The translations under genes and the position numbers were made by a program. The notes beneath the pieces were generated by a model that was not told the origin of the DNA, did no database searches, and was given only the letters and a program-made list of their open reading frames with translations. 64,000 nt of DNA from assembly GCF_040054535.1 (NCBI RefSeq), contig NC_090798.1, positions 3,574,001-3,638,000 on the forward strand, written 5' to 3'. The first letter of the stretch is position 1; each line of letters starts with the position of its first letter. This DNA comes from Antennarius striatus (taxonomy: Eukaryota; Chordata; Actinopteri; Lophiiformes; Antennariidae). Shown piece after piece: positions 1 to 32,900 of this stretch.

Positions 1-68
1 GTACTTTTTGTGTCTTTAGAATTTTGCTATTCTGTTCATTCCACCTCTAACTGAACTGTTAATCCTAC

Positions 69-3000
69 CATCTTCATGTCACTCTTCAGCTTGCTGATGC
101 CCGCTCTCTCGCTCTTGGTGGTGCCCGCATAACCGATCTGATGGATGGAGATGGCAGGACTGACGCCATCGTCTAGCTCTCGAACTGCGGTGGGGCAAAA
201 GGCAGACATTATAGCACAGGCGACACGAGAATCTGCCGAAAAATCTGATTGCTTGATGACGGACCGCTGCGCTGCACTCCGAACTCCTTGCCGCTGAGGA
301 TGTGGTGGAGGAGGTTCTTCAGTTCGGATGGACTCAGGCTCATCAGACTCTCAGTGGCCTCCTCTCCTGCAAAAACACGCAGTGAATCCAATGTTGACCA
401 ATGAGGGAAAAACAAACTAAATAATAAACCAGATGAAGTCATTTAGTTATAAAAGACTTCTATAAAAGTGAATTGAACGAGAAAAAATATAAAGATCTGC
501 AGTACCTGAGCAGTTGAGTGACTGGGCCAGCTCGGTGGCCATGACCTGTATGATCAGTCCGATACGGAGCCTGAACATCTCACTGAACAGGCTGGGCTGG
601 GTCCTGATGCTCATGGCCAGGTAGACCATGATTTCCTGGAGGAGAGAGGCAGGAGGGGGTTAAACGGGGTAGGAGCGAGAGGACGAGCGTGTCGTGAGGA
701 GTTGAGTTTCAGCGCGTCAACCTGAGTGAGTATGGCCACGCTGATGTTGTTGTCGCTGGCCTCGTCGATGAGGGCGGACAGCTGGTCCGGAGGGATCGGA
801 GCCGTGATGGTCTTCTCTCTTGGCTCAGGAGGAAGACCCACTGTCAGGTGTTTCTGGTGCGCCAGCAAATCAGAGCACGCCTATGGATGGACCGTAAGAA
901 AAAAAAGAAGACCGAAATGAGAATACAAATATCCAACAAGAAAACACGACGTCATCAGCATAGAACGTCACCGAGTCCGCGTCCGCGTTCGCGTGTGTCG
1001 TACCGAATCGAGCTCCTCCACCTTCTTCTTCAGCATGCCGGAGATCATCCTGATGAGGCTCCAGTGTTTGAGCTCGCCCGCTTTTTCGTACAGAACCGTC
1101 AGCAGGGATCTCACCGTGGTGCCTTTACCGTACAGACGTGTGTCCCAGTCCATCCCCCTGTGAGAAAAACAAACGTACCGCATGGTCTTTGCATCAGAAT
1201 GGGGGTTTCTGTGTTTGCCATAAAACTTTTAAGTCTCACTTGTCTTTGAAGAGGATGTAGAGGATGTCAGCCTGGTCCTGAAGGCTCTGCATGTCCTTTA
1301 GCAGCAGGGCCAAAGCGCTGTGGTCGATGGCCCCGCTGGCGTCTCTGGGAATGCTGCTGTCTGTTGGAACAGACAATTCCGGAACCTGGAGGATAGAGAA
1401 GGGAAGTTCGATTTGAAGCCGGTCAGTTGGAGAGAACCTAGTGATGGACTGGATGAGAAAAAAAACACTCAACTATGTCGAAATATAAAGACTCAAGGTT
1501 AAAAACGCACCTGAGGTTCTTCTGGTACAGATTTATCTGGTAGATTTAGGTTGAGCGAAGGCTGACGAGAGCGAAACAACTTATTGGACAGGTACATGTT
1601 GACATCTAGACGGAAAAAGAGATTAAAGAGTAGTCGACGTTAGCGACTGTCAGTGTCTTCTCATGGTTACCAAAAGTTGACAGAATGACGGACACGCTCA
1701 CCGTGTACGTCGAGGTTTTGAGCTTTGTTCTTCAGAGTCACCATCTCCTTGGTTTTGGTGGCCACGGCCTTGAACCTCCCCAGACCTCCAGCAGCCGGCT
1801 GCTTGGCCTTTTTGGGGGCAGCGTGAGCCAACAGGTGGTCCAGGTACTGAGCGAGGTCATCGGCTTCTGGAGAAGACAGAGGTAGAGAGAGGAAGGGTTG
1901 TGGGTTAGGAAACAGAAAGGAAAATTGAAATGGAATGATTCTAAAACAAATACTTCTGTAGAGTCACGTTGATACTTCAAATCTCCCTGCATTGACTGAT
2001 AACACCTAGAACCACCTGTGTTAGATTTTTGGTGAACTTACCCTTTACATGTGATGATCTCATCGTACTTCATCATTAACAATCAACCTTTTAGGAAAGA
2101 TCAGTTCATTCACTCTCCAAACATGCATGAAGGCCGAGCCAGAAAACACTGAATGCCACAAAATCCGTGAACACTAGCAGAACTGTGAATGTTCTCCTTG
2201 CCAACCAATCCAAGCTGTAAACTCTGTATAAACTTTAATTTGCAACTGTATCCGTTTTACCAGTTTTTTTAAATGAATGGAACACAAGCAAAGCAGGGTT
2301 TATGCCAGCGGCTAACAGCTAGTAGCTGCTAAAGCAGGCTACTGAACTAACCAGCGTTCAAGCCAAATGAGGCCAAATGTTCTGAGTCTTACAGGTGGGT
2401 ACAGAAATGATGGAGACAGGATGTGGTGATTAATGGGAATTTGCAATAGGTTTCATTTTCATGTTTTATTTCCAATTCACAGGTAAAAAAAAAATAATTC
2501 ATGGATTTATTGATAGATTGGCTTTCAAAATGGGTGATTTGTGGTTTCTTTCACTCTCTGGCGTTACCAATTCCTCCCCCATCCATCCATCAGTCTGTTT
2601 GGTTCTTACCATCATCACAGCGTAACTCATGCACGTATCCATCGCCGTCAAGCTCATCATCATCATACGCTTCTTCGTGGCGGCTCATGCTGCCAGAACC
2701 CTTACCGTCCAGGAAGCTCAAGTGAGCACAACAGGAAGTGGTCAAGAACTCTGACAGCTTCCCCGTCTGGATCCTGAAAAGAAGGAAAATTGATCACTTC
2801 TGGTTTATATGTTCTGTATCTATTCTAGTGCATATGGTTTAGCATGAGCAACAACTGCCACTGTTTTCTTTGGGTTTTGTCATAGAAGAAGCGAATCTCA
2901 CCTCGCTCCTCCGTAATATCCATCCTGTAACTTCTTCAGGGTTGCCAGTACTGCAGGGTCGAGGTCTGAATGGTCTTCAGCTGGAATAGAGACCCATCAT

Positions 3001-6000
3001 TCAGGCTCAACGTCCTCAGCCCACACTTCCAGCATTGCATTGATTTTCACTTACTCAGCATGGACTGCGAAATGGGAAAGGTGACGGTGGGCCGTCCGGT
3101 CATCCTCCACCTGGACGAGAGGTAGGCGATTTCAATCCTCAACATCTCCACAATCATCTTGTTATCCAACGCCAAGTAGAACTGCTGGTGATCGATGAAC
3201 TGCGGGGTTTGAAAGGGAAGACTTGGTGGAGTTTGAGGAGAAGGGAAAATCTGACTTTTACATGAGGTTTTGCCTCATCTGGATGACATCTCAAGATGAC
3301 TGTGAAGATTGTCAGTCATCCAGATCAAGATAGTCTTCTGTTCTGAATTAAGTAAAATGGATTTATTGGAAAACCCTGAAGACATTTCACCTATAATCCA
3401 AGACGCTTCTCCCGTTTCGAAGCTTTCCTTTAAGTCCACTTACGGTATTTTCTGCACTACAAGGCGCACCGGACTATAAGGCGCACGGTCGGTTTTTGAG
3501 AACATTAAAAGCGTTTAGGTGCGCCTTATAGTGCGGAAGATACTGTAACTTTATTCAGCAACAATCCGACAATCTCGTCTCAGTGCCAAGTTTTCATATT
3601 AACCTCAGGCGTGAACGTGAACATGGTGTTTCTGATTATGTAGAACTTGGACGTTCCGAGCACTCCTATTCTCCTGTAGGGTCGTCCCGTCAGACCCAAC
3701 CTCGGGTTTCGACCTACAACAAAGCAGGACGGGTCAGAAAGGAGCTCAATCAAACTGCTGCTCTCTGGACTAAAGAAGCAGCGAAGAAGAAGAAGAAGAA
3801 GAAGATGTCGTACCTAATCTGGCGTAAATGTGACTGAGGACTCTGGAGGGCTGAACGTGGATGGGATGGATGTCGGCAACAGTCTCCACATCGATACTGT
3901 TCTTCAGCAGCAGCTCTTTGATTTCTTCAGACTCTGCTAGAACCGACACTGAAAGAGGAAAGAGAAGCTGTGATGACACACAAAAAATTTCTGAGGGCTG
4001 AAACAAGACACCGATTCCTCATTCGACGTCCTGTAGACTCACCCTGTACGACCACGTCAGGCTTAAGGATGGTGGAGAAGCGTCGGTTCAGAGGGTCGAT
4101 CTCTCCAGGAGCGAGAAAACCCTGAAAAATAAGACGGAGTTTAAAATGAACACACAACCCTGACAAAATAAATACTGTATATATAAAATAAAGAAATAGT
4201 TTAACCTTGCGGGAAATTTGTTTAGGAAAAGTTTCCTGTTTCCTTCATACTAATCTAAGCTAAGCTAAGCTAAATAACCAATCCCAGGCTTCAGCAATAT
4301 TAGCAATGTGGATTCCATCTGCCAGACAGAGTTTCTATGTTCACCTCGGACAAAAGGTTTCCCAGGATGTAGAGAGACTGTCCCCATTTCAGAGGACATT
4401 TACCCATCGGGATCCTCTCCACGGAATGAGGGTTCACACATTCTTCCTCCACCTGTGTTCTCAAAAAAACACACAAAGAAAGCAAAAGAAGTGGTTTAAA
4501 TGGATAAATCATAGCTGACACGACAAATCACATGAAAAATGTCATTTGTAAAAGCACATATATTATAAAATAACGCATTTTAAGGACAAAGATTTAAACG
4601 GAATCTTTGTCAAACAAGAATTTCTATAATTCCTCCAAAGTCTGACTCACCCTTTCTGGAGGGACGCTATAGAGCTCTGGCACCAGGCGGATCCCGTCTT
4701 TCTGTTTGATCAGGATGCCCTCCAGAGCCTCCTGGTACTCCTGGACCTGGATGAGGAGAGGATGATGAGCCAATGACGACGAGCAGAAGCACGCATCCTG
4801 TGGTGAATTACCTGTTCGGGGCTGTTGATGAAAATGCCATCCAGTATGAGGTAGGTCCAGAACAGCGGCCACTCACACTCGATGTTCTCAAAGAGCTTCA
4901 GCTCAGCAGACTCATAATACAGACGGTTTGGATCCTGGAGGGACACAAATTCACAGGACAAAATCAACAGAATTCAATAGCTTCCATCTACCGAAACTGA
5001 TAGGAGGAAGTTTCTCACTTGACCTGTGTGTTTCAGGTCATTCTAAAAGGTAATTAGGCACCATGGAAGAGCTGGTAATTAATGGATTACTGTACTTTCA
5101 TTTGTGGGTAAATTCTAGCTCAACGTTAGCATTATGCTACACGTGCATCGGCAGCAGAAAGGTACTCAGGATCAGAAAACAAAAGCAGGAAAAGAGAGTT
5201 TCACGAGACTTTCCGTGAACTAACATTCCAAATCTCTGTTGCTCTCTCTGCTAGAGTGGAATAACTGGATTATCCTTTGCAGGACGCTCTTTTACCTCTT
5301 TTGGGGTTTTGTGTCCGTCTCGAAGAAATCTGCAGCAGCCGTATCGACCCTGAATAGACGGAGGACAAATAAATAAACGTTCATCTTTGTGGTGGTCCAG
5401 ATATGTGAAATCTAAGATGGATATGATGGATGATGCTGGTATTTTCTAGCATTAAACGATTTTTACATGATAAATTAATTGATTATTTGCAGACTGACAA
5501 ATGAACACATTAACGCCTTCTTAGAAATCGTCGTTTCTCGTGTTTCTGCACCTGTAGTTTAGAGATGATCTCCTCCTTCGTCATGTTGACGATGCCCATG
5601 TCCTCAACAGCGAAGGCGGGGTAGGAGATGATGGCCAGGACTCCGGCATCCACCTCTTTAGAGATGGAGGCTCTGGGCAGCATCGAAGTGAGGATGGACT
5701 GGTGGTAAAACAGGCACAACATTCAAATAAAAGACAATATCATGGTTATTCCTACCTGGATCTGTATGATTGTACTTCTTTCTGCGTACCTGGCAGTGCT
5801 GGATGTCATCAGCCAAGGCGTGGACCACAGACCCGGGTCCCCCTTTAGCTCCAAACAGGTTGAGATCATCCAAAGCCTCCAGAGCTGCCTGAGGACACAC
5901 AGCAGTCATGTGACCTTCGTCAAAGACAAAAGTAAGATGATGTAGAGTATATAATAGTTTCTGTACAGTAAATATACCGCAGTCTGTAGATCACTGCAGT

Positions 6001-6535
6001 ATACAGACGAACTATTTTTTTCGCACAATTGGACAAGAAGTTTCTCTACCACACACCAAAGTAACAGCAACAACGACATCAGCAAAATGATAATACATTT
6101 AAACAGAAAGACTTAATTTGACTTTATTGCATGAACATCAAATTTGTCAAATTGTCCAAAATCCATACTAATTTAAAGGATTCACAGTTTAGCATATTTT
6201 ATTTGCTAATTTCATAAACATAGAAGCAACGAAGTTATTCTACCCTCTAGGTAGGATAACATCAGTCGCTCTATTCTGTCTATTTTGGGGCTAATTTTTA
6301 AGACGTATTCAGGATCATTATGTGACCGAATACTGAAAAGTAATGAGTGAAAGCGTGTGATATAATCACGCTATGTATAGTCACGCCGCGTCGCGCCACA
6401 GAATGTTAAAGTGCATGTCATGATTAAATCATGCCTTCCTTAAATGGCTTCTATAAATACTAACACCTACATGTAATTGATGGAGCAGCGAAAATCATGC
6501 AGGGTGTCTGTTTCCAAGGTCTTACATTACACCAG

Positions 6536-6570
<35 letters not shown>

Positions 6571-7131
6571 CTGCAAGCGCTGTGTTATTTCTGAGTGAGA
6601 AGCAATTCTTGGAAGACCGCAGACAACATGACACCTCCTGTCGGCTGTCGACCAACGGCAGCTCTGTTTGGCCCAGACACACGAGTGGCCTGTTATTCTA
6701 AAACTCATGTTTTCTGTCATTTAAAATAGAAAAAAAGCTCTTTTTTTTTCATGGCGTAAAACAGTAAGACACAACCACATGAAAGACACACTTTCATTTG
6801 TATAAAACAATCAGGCTGCCACCGTGGGCTGATGTTGAAGCGGAAGGATTTCACCTGGCAGCAGCGTTTAATTTCTCTGCGCTGACGTCAGGAGAGTTTC
6901 GCTGCTGCCGTTTTAGACTTTTAGCACCAAACAAAGTCCTTCCATCTGATCCGGAGTCAGTTTGGAGAGCCCGACTCGCTGTAAAGGTCACAGTAAAGGT
7001 CAGAGTAAAGGTCGTTGCGGAGACCAGACACTTTGCACATTGCTTTTTTTAAGTCGCTGGCTCAGAGCCCACAGGAGCCGTCTCCTCCTGCATCTACCTG
7101 CTACCCTCAAGTGAATCTGTGTATTTCTTTG

Positions 7132-7210
<79 letters not shown>

Positions 7211-9985
7211 TAACCTTGGCCATGCCTATAGAGCTAGCGTTAATCTCCGTGATGCCCTGGTTGGTTTTGTCACCTCTTTCCCACATCCCATAATCCTGCG
7301 ATGAAACAGAAAATCAGGGAGGTGAATCGGTATTCCTTAAAGTGAAAACACAGATTTCACTTTTGTTTTGTCCACTGACTGAACACTTACAGCTACTTTA
7401 TAAGCAGCCTCGATGTAGAACATGAGGTTCTGAACCACGTCCACCTCATCCTGGGTGTAGATGATGTGGAGACCTGCAGCGTTCAAACAGGAACAAACCA
7501 TTTAATGTAACAGTAAGAAAACACAATAACACACTTCTTTATTTCCTGTTTGATCCCCTCCGCTGCGTATTTACCAGACGCGGTCATCTGAGCGAGAAAG
7601 AGGAGGAAGAGCGAAGTGGCGTCGACCTGCAGGTGACCCCACTGGTCGTCTCCCACGACTGTAGCACAAGTCATGGTGCTGTACTTGGCGTGGAGGGAGT
7701 CTGAGGTACTTCTGGAGTATTTAAACTTCTCCACCTTATCCAGCTGGAGGGGCAACAAGAATCGGAGTTGAAAAGACTGTTGAAAGTCCTAAATGTTAAA
7801 TTCGTAAGTGAGTTTTTCGATTAATCATCATCCGATCTTTCTGCATTTTAGCTCCCTTAAGCTCATTTTTTTGGTTTCACAACGTTTTTCCACCTCCTTG
7901 AGGGATCAATAAAGTTCTACTCTCTCTACTCTAAAGGTGTCGTGCTGAGCCCAAACTAATCTGGAACAAAATAGCAGACACAACAAGCTACTATAGCAAC
8001 AACCCAGAGGAGCATTTAGCACCGAAACAACCAGGTCAGTTCACAGGAGAGGTGGTGGAGACCAAAAAGGGAGCAAAAAAGGAAGTCATTTGGAGAATAT
8101 TCTTAGACGACATACCTGCCTCATGATGCACTGGAGGATGCCTCTCATTAGCTTCACCACGCTCTAGGGAGGGAGAGAGTGAGAGACCCATCATCCCTGT
8201 AGTGCAAGCAGAAACATGAGACCCCTAAGAGGCCCCTGGACAGCAGAGGAAGAGGAGCTGCACCTACTTGCTCCAGCTCGTAGGCCTTGGCCTTGTCTTC
8301 ATCCCTGTCGGCGTTCTTCCTGTAGGCAAGACTGAGGGCCCACACCGACAGGATGCTGTAAACATTGTCCCTCACCCAGGCGTGGGGCTGATCTGGGCTG
8401 CCTGGCAGAAGACCGGTCACCGGATCCTGTTAAGACACAGAAAGAGGTCAAAGGTCACAGGTCAACAGTTCAAAATAATGAAAAGCTCTAGGGGGTGTTA
8501 TGTAAAGGATAACTCCTTCAGTAAGTGAAGCTGAACAGAATGAACGGCTAGAATTTTCTGGTTAATTTCATCATTTGGTTACATATATATTATATATAGC
8601 TGTTATGTATTTTATATATACTGTACACTATAAGCTGTCGTTTATTGTCTTTATTCAGAAATGTCAGGCCGTGTGTACGGATGGTTTGTTGTAAAACTAC
8701 ATTTTCTGTAAACTCCATTGCTTCCTGTGGCAAAGAGGAAGTTCAACAAGAGAGAAGTGCTTCTGCAGATGAGACAATGTGGGAGTTTAAACTATCTAAA
8801 CGCATAAAGAACAACATCTTTTTGGATCATGTTATTGCTGCTCCACTATAACAGCTCCTCACACTTTGTCATTCTATTATAGCTACCAACGCTTTCAACA
8901 TCACGCTCGGTTTCCTCACTGACAGAGAAGAAAGTGGCTTCAGGACAAGTTGTTCCAGGAACACCAAGGAGACAGTTGACAAGTTACATCTTTGTCAGAA
9001 CGCTGCCTTTGCTTCTTCATGGAAAAGTGAATACAGTCAGGGTGGCTCCTGTTCTTCTGCTGATGGAGTAGCTTGTTGAAAAGGTCGCAGATCTCTGGCC
9101 AAGACACACATTCAATTCACAACTCCTGGCTGATTTCTGCTCCAAGTGTCCCAGTGTTAGCGAAGCGATCCATCTGAGCACTGAGCTGTATTCAACCACC
9201 GGCTGGCTAGTGGCCATGTGGGTCAGATTCAGAAAGGATTTCACCGCTGAGAAGCTCCCACATCCATCATCCATCATCCATCATCCATCCGAGGGTTCCC
9301 CCAGTTTCCGAGGATTTACAAACTATAGCGGGCAAGACGACTGAAACATAAGATCAGTAACCTTTGCACCTTCACACAAAGAGAAATCCAAGCCACAACC
9401 ACTTTATCTCCTGGCACAGTGCTTTCTGGATGGAGACTAGAGTCTTGACTTTACAAGGAGTTAAACAGGCTTTGCAGGAAGTCGTGACTCCATATTCCAT
9501 CCGTTTAGATAACGTGTACGTTTTTTTTCCTGTTAGCGGGGGGAGTGCAAAGAAAACAGCAACGATTAAATGCACCACAAATTGTGGCTTTTGTGTGCTT
9601 TTGCTTTTTATACTCAACATATAATTTAATAATAACACTGCTGAACGTTTACTTGTTAGAATCTTTCCTTACACTTGCCCTTTTGCGGGCAACAAAGCGT
9701 AACACGACACTGTCGAAAGCATGAGGCCATTCAGCTAATGTGAAGGGACGTGATCCTGCTGGAGCAGATGATGTCATTTCAGAAAACAGCAGATTCCCTA
9801 CATGCCAGCACTGATCTGAGCTCCATCCAACAGCCTGTATGTCCTCCTGTCAGCCCAGGCCCGTGTCACCACAGACCTGCAGAACATCCTTCCATCCTGA
9901 TTTCAGATGTTTGCAGACTTTAGATCCCATTTTTTTAAGCTAATGGGTTTCTTCAGAACTCTGCATGGAGAAACAGACTCATGCA

Positions 9986-10064
<79 letters not shown>

Positions 10065-10327
10065 CTGATGCCTCACGTGATATAAACTTACTCCACTCAC
10101 TCCATGCATGAAAATATGAATTTGCCTCTCACTGGCTAAGCTAACGTTACCTATCTGGAGGTATAAAACAGGGCTTGTCTCGATAATAGGTTACCTTTAT
10201 TCAAATATTAAACTAATTAAATATTTGTGACATACAATAAAATACTTACTTGATGTCTCAGGATAGTTTGGTGCACCATCCGGGCATAGTTGTCTAGTTT
10301 GACGCCTGAGTTGCTTCTGCTTCTCAT
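69..10327 (-). CDS. phka1: Phosphorylase b kinase regulatory subunit alpha, partial (26 exons, N-terminal 1009 codons)
   Basis: Regulatory alpha subunit of the (alpha-beta-gamma-delta)4 phosphorylase kinase, the cytosolic Ca2+/cAMP-controlled enzyme that activates glycogen phosphorylase. Twenty-six spliced exons read on the minus strand give 3027 bp (1009 codons) with every phase matching. The protein starts [18 protein letters not shown], the family's N-terminus, and carries the glucoamylase-like (GH15-type) domain over roughly residues 8-430. Recognisable blocks include [54 protein letters not shown] and [12 protein letters not shown]. Later blocks such as [16 protein letters not shown] and [14 protein letters not shown] match the middle of the vertebrate protein. 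The last fifth, with the regulatory and prenylated C-terminus, lies beyond the left edge. An in-frame upstream ATG at 10442-10444 would add 39 residues, but homology supports 10325-10327. Choice of phka1 over phka2 rests mainly on the neighbour hdac8. Confidence 0.93.
3441..3547. mobile_element. Short non-autonomous DNA transposon (MITE), copy 1
   Basis: Imperfect terminal inverted repeats: the left end reads TACGGTATTTTCTGCACTA and the right end reads, inverted, TACAGTATCTTCCGCACTAT, each followed by AAGGCGCACC-type sequence. It is 107 bp with no coding capacity, so it depends on an autonomous relative. Two longer relatives lie at 17773-17913 and 32112-32284. It sits in the phka1 intron between exons 16 and 15. 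A TA target duplication is possible. I recognise the type as widespread in fish but do not assign a superfamily. Confidence 0.75.
6537..6566. repeat. (TG)15 microsatellite
   Basis: Perfect dinucleotide tract inside phka1 intron 6; no contact with an exon. Confidence 0.95.
6984..7014 (+). promoter_or_regulatory. Three tandem AGGTCA-type half-sites, 12-bp period
   Basis: TAAAGGTCA occurs at 6982-6990 and again at 6994-7002; TAAAGGTCG follows at 7006-7014. TNAAGGTCA is the extended half-site bound by estrogen-related receptors, and AGGTCA is the general nuclear-receptor half-site. The spacing is exactly one 12-bp unit, so it may also be just a small tandem repeat. It lies in phka1 intron 6, about 200 bp from exon 6. 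Regulatory function is inference. Confidence 0.35.
7134..7210. repeat. Interrupted (TG)n microsatellite touching the phka1 exon 6 donor
   Basis: Dinucleotide tract of 77 nt with three TGCG interruptions. Read in the phka1 sense it is a CA repeat that begins four nucleotides into intron 6, directly after the donor sequence GTTA. See the matching finding. Confidence 0.95.
9259..9290. repeat. CATC-rich short tandem repeat
   Basis: Four to five imperfect copies of a CCATCAT unit within phka1 intron 1. Confidence 0.6.
9989..10062. repeat. (GT)37 microsatellite
   Basis: Uninterrupted 74-nt dinucleotide tract in phka1 intron 1, about 190 nt downstream (in the gene's direction) of the exon 1 donor at 10250. 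Confidence 0.95.
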
Positions 10328-10593
10328 GGTGTCAAGTAAACGTTCCCTTCGGTTTAGCTCGGGTGGTTTCAAGTACCAACAACACAAAAACGTGCTAATT
10401 CCACGACAGTAAAACCATTTCCTCGAAGCTCCTCTGGAGTTCAAACCACAGGAGGGAGATGACAGATTTCGAGGCGGGCAGTGAAGCTCCCCGTCGCGCT
10501 GTGACTGTCCGGTACGCAGCTCTACGGCTGCTAGAAGGCAACAAGTGTCGCAACCTGAAGCAGCGGTAAGCTAGTTATGGGAAGCAGTTCCAG

Positions 10594-10602
10594 ACCGGAA
10601 GT
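10594..10602 (+). promoter_or_regulatory. ETS-family site ACCGGAAGT (first)
   Basis: Perfect ETS core, about 270 bp upstream of the phka1 start codon. Such sites are typical of housekeeping and divergent promoters (GABP/ELK class). Binding is inference. Confidence 0.45.
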
Positions 10603-10693
10603 TAGAAGAGATTGCCTTCAAAATAAATATCTATAATGTTAATCAGTGTTATAGTATTTATAGTACTTATTAAACACTATCTTTAAATTTGAA

Positions 10694-10702
10694 ACCGGAA
10701 GT
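10694..10702 (+). promoter_or_regulatory. ETS-family site ACCGGAAGT (second)
   Basis: Identical nine-base motif exactly 100 bp from the first copy and in the same orientation, in the phka1/hdac8 upstream region. Confidence 0.45.
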
Positions 10703-12035
10703 ACTATTTGTTATTGTCAACAGCTTGACACTCACATATCATGCTGAATGGATAAAAGCCGCAATTATTCTAAATATTGAGGCTGACAAAAGAAATAAAA
10801 GATAATTATACATACCTGGACTTAGTACATAATACAAATCCGATTTTTTTATCACTGTGTTTCAGTGATTGAAGAGCAGTTGGTATAATGACATTGGAGT
10901 AATTTGTCACCCTCTGGTGTAGCGCCTGAATCACTAGTAACAGGGACCCCCCCAGATCACGGATAGTTATTTTCGCTGTACTTACAGGCGTATTCTGTAA
11001 AAAGGTCTGCATCAGTATTTTTTGTTACTCTCACTGTTGTGAGTTTCCCATGAGGTCTATATATGCATATATTCTGGATAAACATAGCCGCCAAAATATA
11101 GTAAATCCTTAATTCTTTATTCATAGTCTTTTTTTATTTATTTAATGAAATCAGTTCATGATATTTTTATCTGGAAAATAGAAAATGAAAACAAACCTCA
11201 GCAAATGATCCTCATCTGACTCTTCTGTCTTTCCCCTTCGTCTTTTGAAAAACATTTGTTGCACTGGTTAAAGGGAAGGCTTTGCTTATACCCGATGTGA
11301 TGACCATGTGTGAAAGAGTTTTAGGGCGCGGAAGATGACTCCAGAAACATCCTGTTGATGTTATTCCTGCAGAAAGGCACTACTGGATTGAAGCACTTAA
11401 AAAAAAGGAGTGTATTAAAAAGAATTTCTGATTTACCTTTCTGATTTATTTTAATGAAAATTGCAGACATGAGGACCGAAGAATGAGAGGTTCCAGGCTA
11501 ACTCCCTGGTGGCCGATTCAGTTTAATTTTTCCACCAGGTGTCCCTGTTCTTGTATTTCAGTTTCATTTTTATGGTGACATTCAGTAGAATCGACGGAAA
11601 ATTTTAAGAAATACCAATAAAATAGTTGACTAGACTTCAGTACAATTCAGTGAGTCTTTAAGAAAGTTTTTTTTTTTTAAACGGCAAAGCAAACTACAAG
11701 CAATCCCAGAATGCATCGCTCATTGTATGTTACACCGTAAACAAACGTCCGCGTACGGAACCTTTCCCAGCAGAATATATTTTTTATCTCCATCACCCAC
11801 ATTGCCTAAAATACTGTTTTAAATAAAATAAAACAGTTATATCTCGTAAATATTTTTCATGATCCTTGTTTTCCGGCTAATGCAGCTGTAACGTCTGGCG
11901 GTGAACGGGCTTCCTCGGGGGGTGGGGGTGGGGAATGTTGACGGTGTAACACCAGACTTCAGAGGACTGTTCCGCTTGCTTTTCCATGAATTTGTTTTAG
12001 CTCCCTTCTTAGTCAAGTTGTTTCTGTTTTATTAA

Positions 12036-32824
<20,789 letters not shown>

Positions 32825-32849
32825 GAGTCAGCAGCCTCAGCCTCCCCCT

Positions 32850-32850
<1 letters not shown>

Positions 32851-32899
<49 letters not shown>
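32851..32899. repeat. (CA)24 microsatellite after the hdac8 stop codon
   Basis: Tract beginning 27 nt past the hdac8 TAG, so it should lie in the hdac8 3' UTR. Confidence 0.95.

Positions 32900-32900
<1 letters not shown>

Larger units (their letters stand above)
69..10327 (-). other. phka1: phka1 exon map (coding exons 1 to 26, in transcript order)
   Basis: Exons read on the minus strand: 1, 10250-10327; 2, 8268-8426; 3, 8116-8163; 4, 7575-7743; 5, 7391-7473; 6, 7215-7295; 7, 5790-5888; 8, 5552-5698; 9, 5296-5349; 10, 4812-4934; 11, 4651-4746; 12, 4345-4452; 13, 4043-4121; 14, 3814-3948; 15, 3604-3713; 16, 3055-3199; 17, 2902-2980; 18, 2610-2773; 19, 1702-1866; 20, 1511-1605; 21, 1240-1385; 22, 1004-1157; 23, 722-880; 24, 506-635; 25, 265-369; 26, 69-184. 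Each boundary was placed at a GT donor and AG acceptor that restores the reading frame and the family sequence. Positions 1-68 are intron. Long introns are intron 1 (about 1.8 kb), intron 6 (about 1.3 kb) and the one between exons 18 and 19 (about 0.7 kb). No microRNA or nested gene was seen in them. Confidence 0.88.
10328..12035. promoter_or_regulatory. phka1/hdac8 head-to-head upstream region
   Basis: This 1.7-kb stretch separates the divergent start codons of phka1 (minus) and hdac8 (plus). The 250 bp next to phka1 are GC-rich and probably hold its 5' UTR and core promoter. The 150 bp next to hdac8 include a run of G at about 11917-11935 (GGGGGGTGGGGGTGGGG) and should hold the hdac8 5' UTR. 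The middle (about 10620-11880) is AT-rich and shows no gene. No TATA box is obvious in either GC-rich edge. Confidence 0.5.

Noticed and set aside
7880..7935. LINE-tail-like GGGATCAATAAAGTTCTACTCTCTCTACTCT in phka1 intron 4
   Set aside because: Too short to delimit an element; could be a retroelement 3' end but boundaries and family cannot be supported.
10327..10444. N-terminal extension of phka1 from the upstream in-frame ATG
   Set aside because: The conserved family N-terminus MRSRSNSG begins at 10327; the extra 39 residues are not family-like and are probably 5' UTR.
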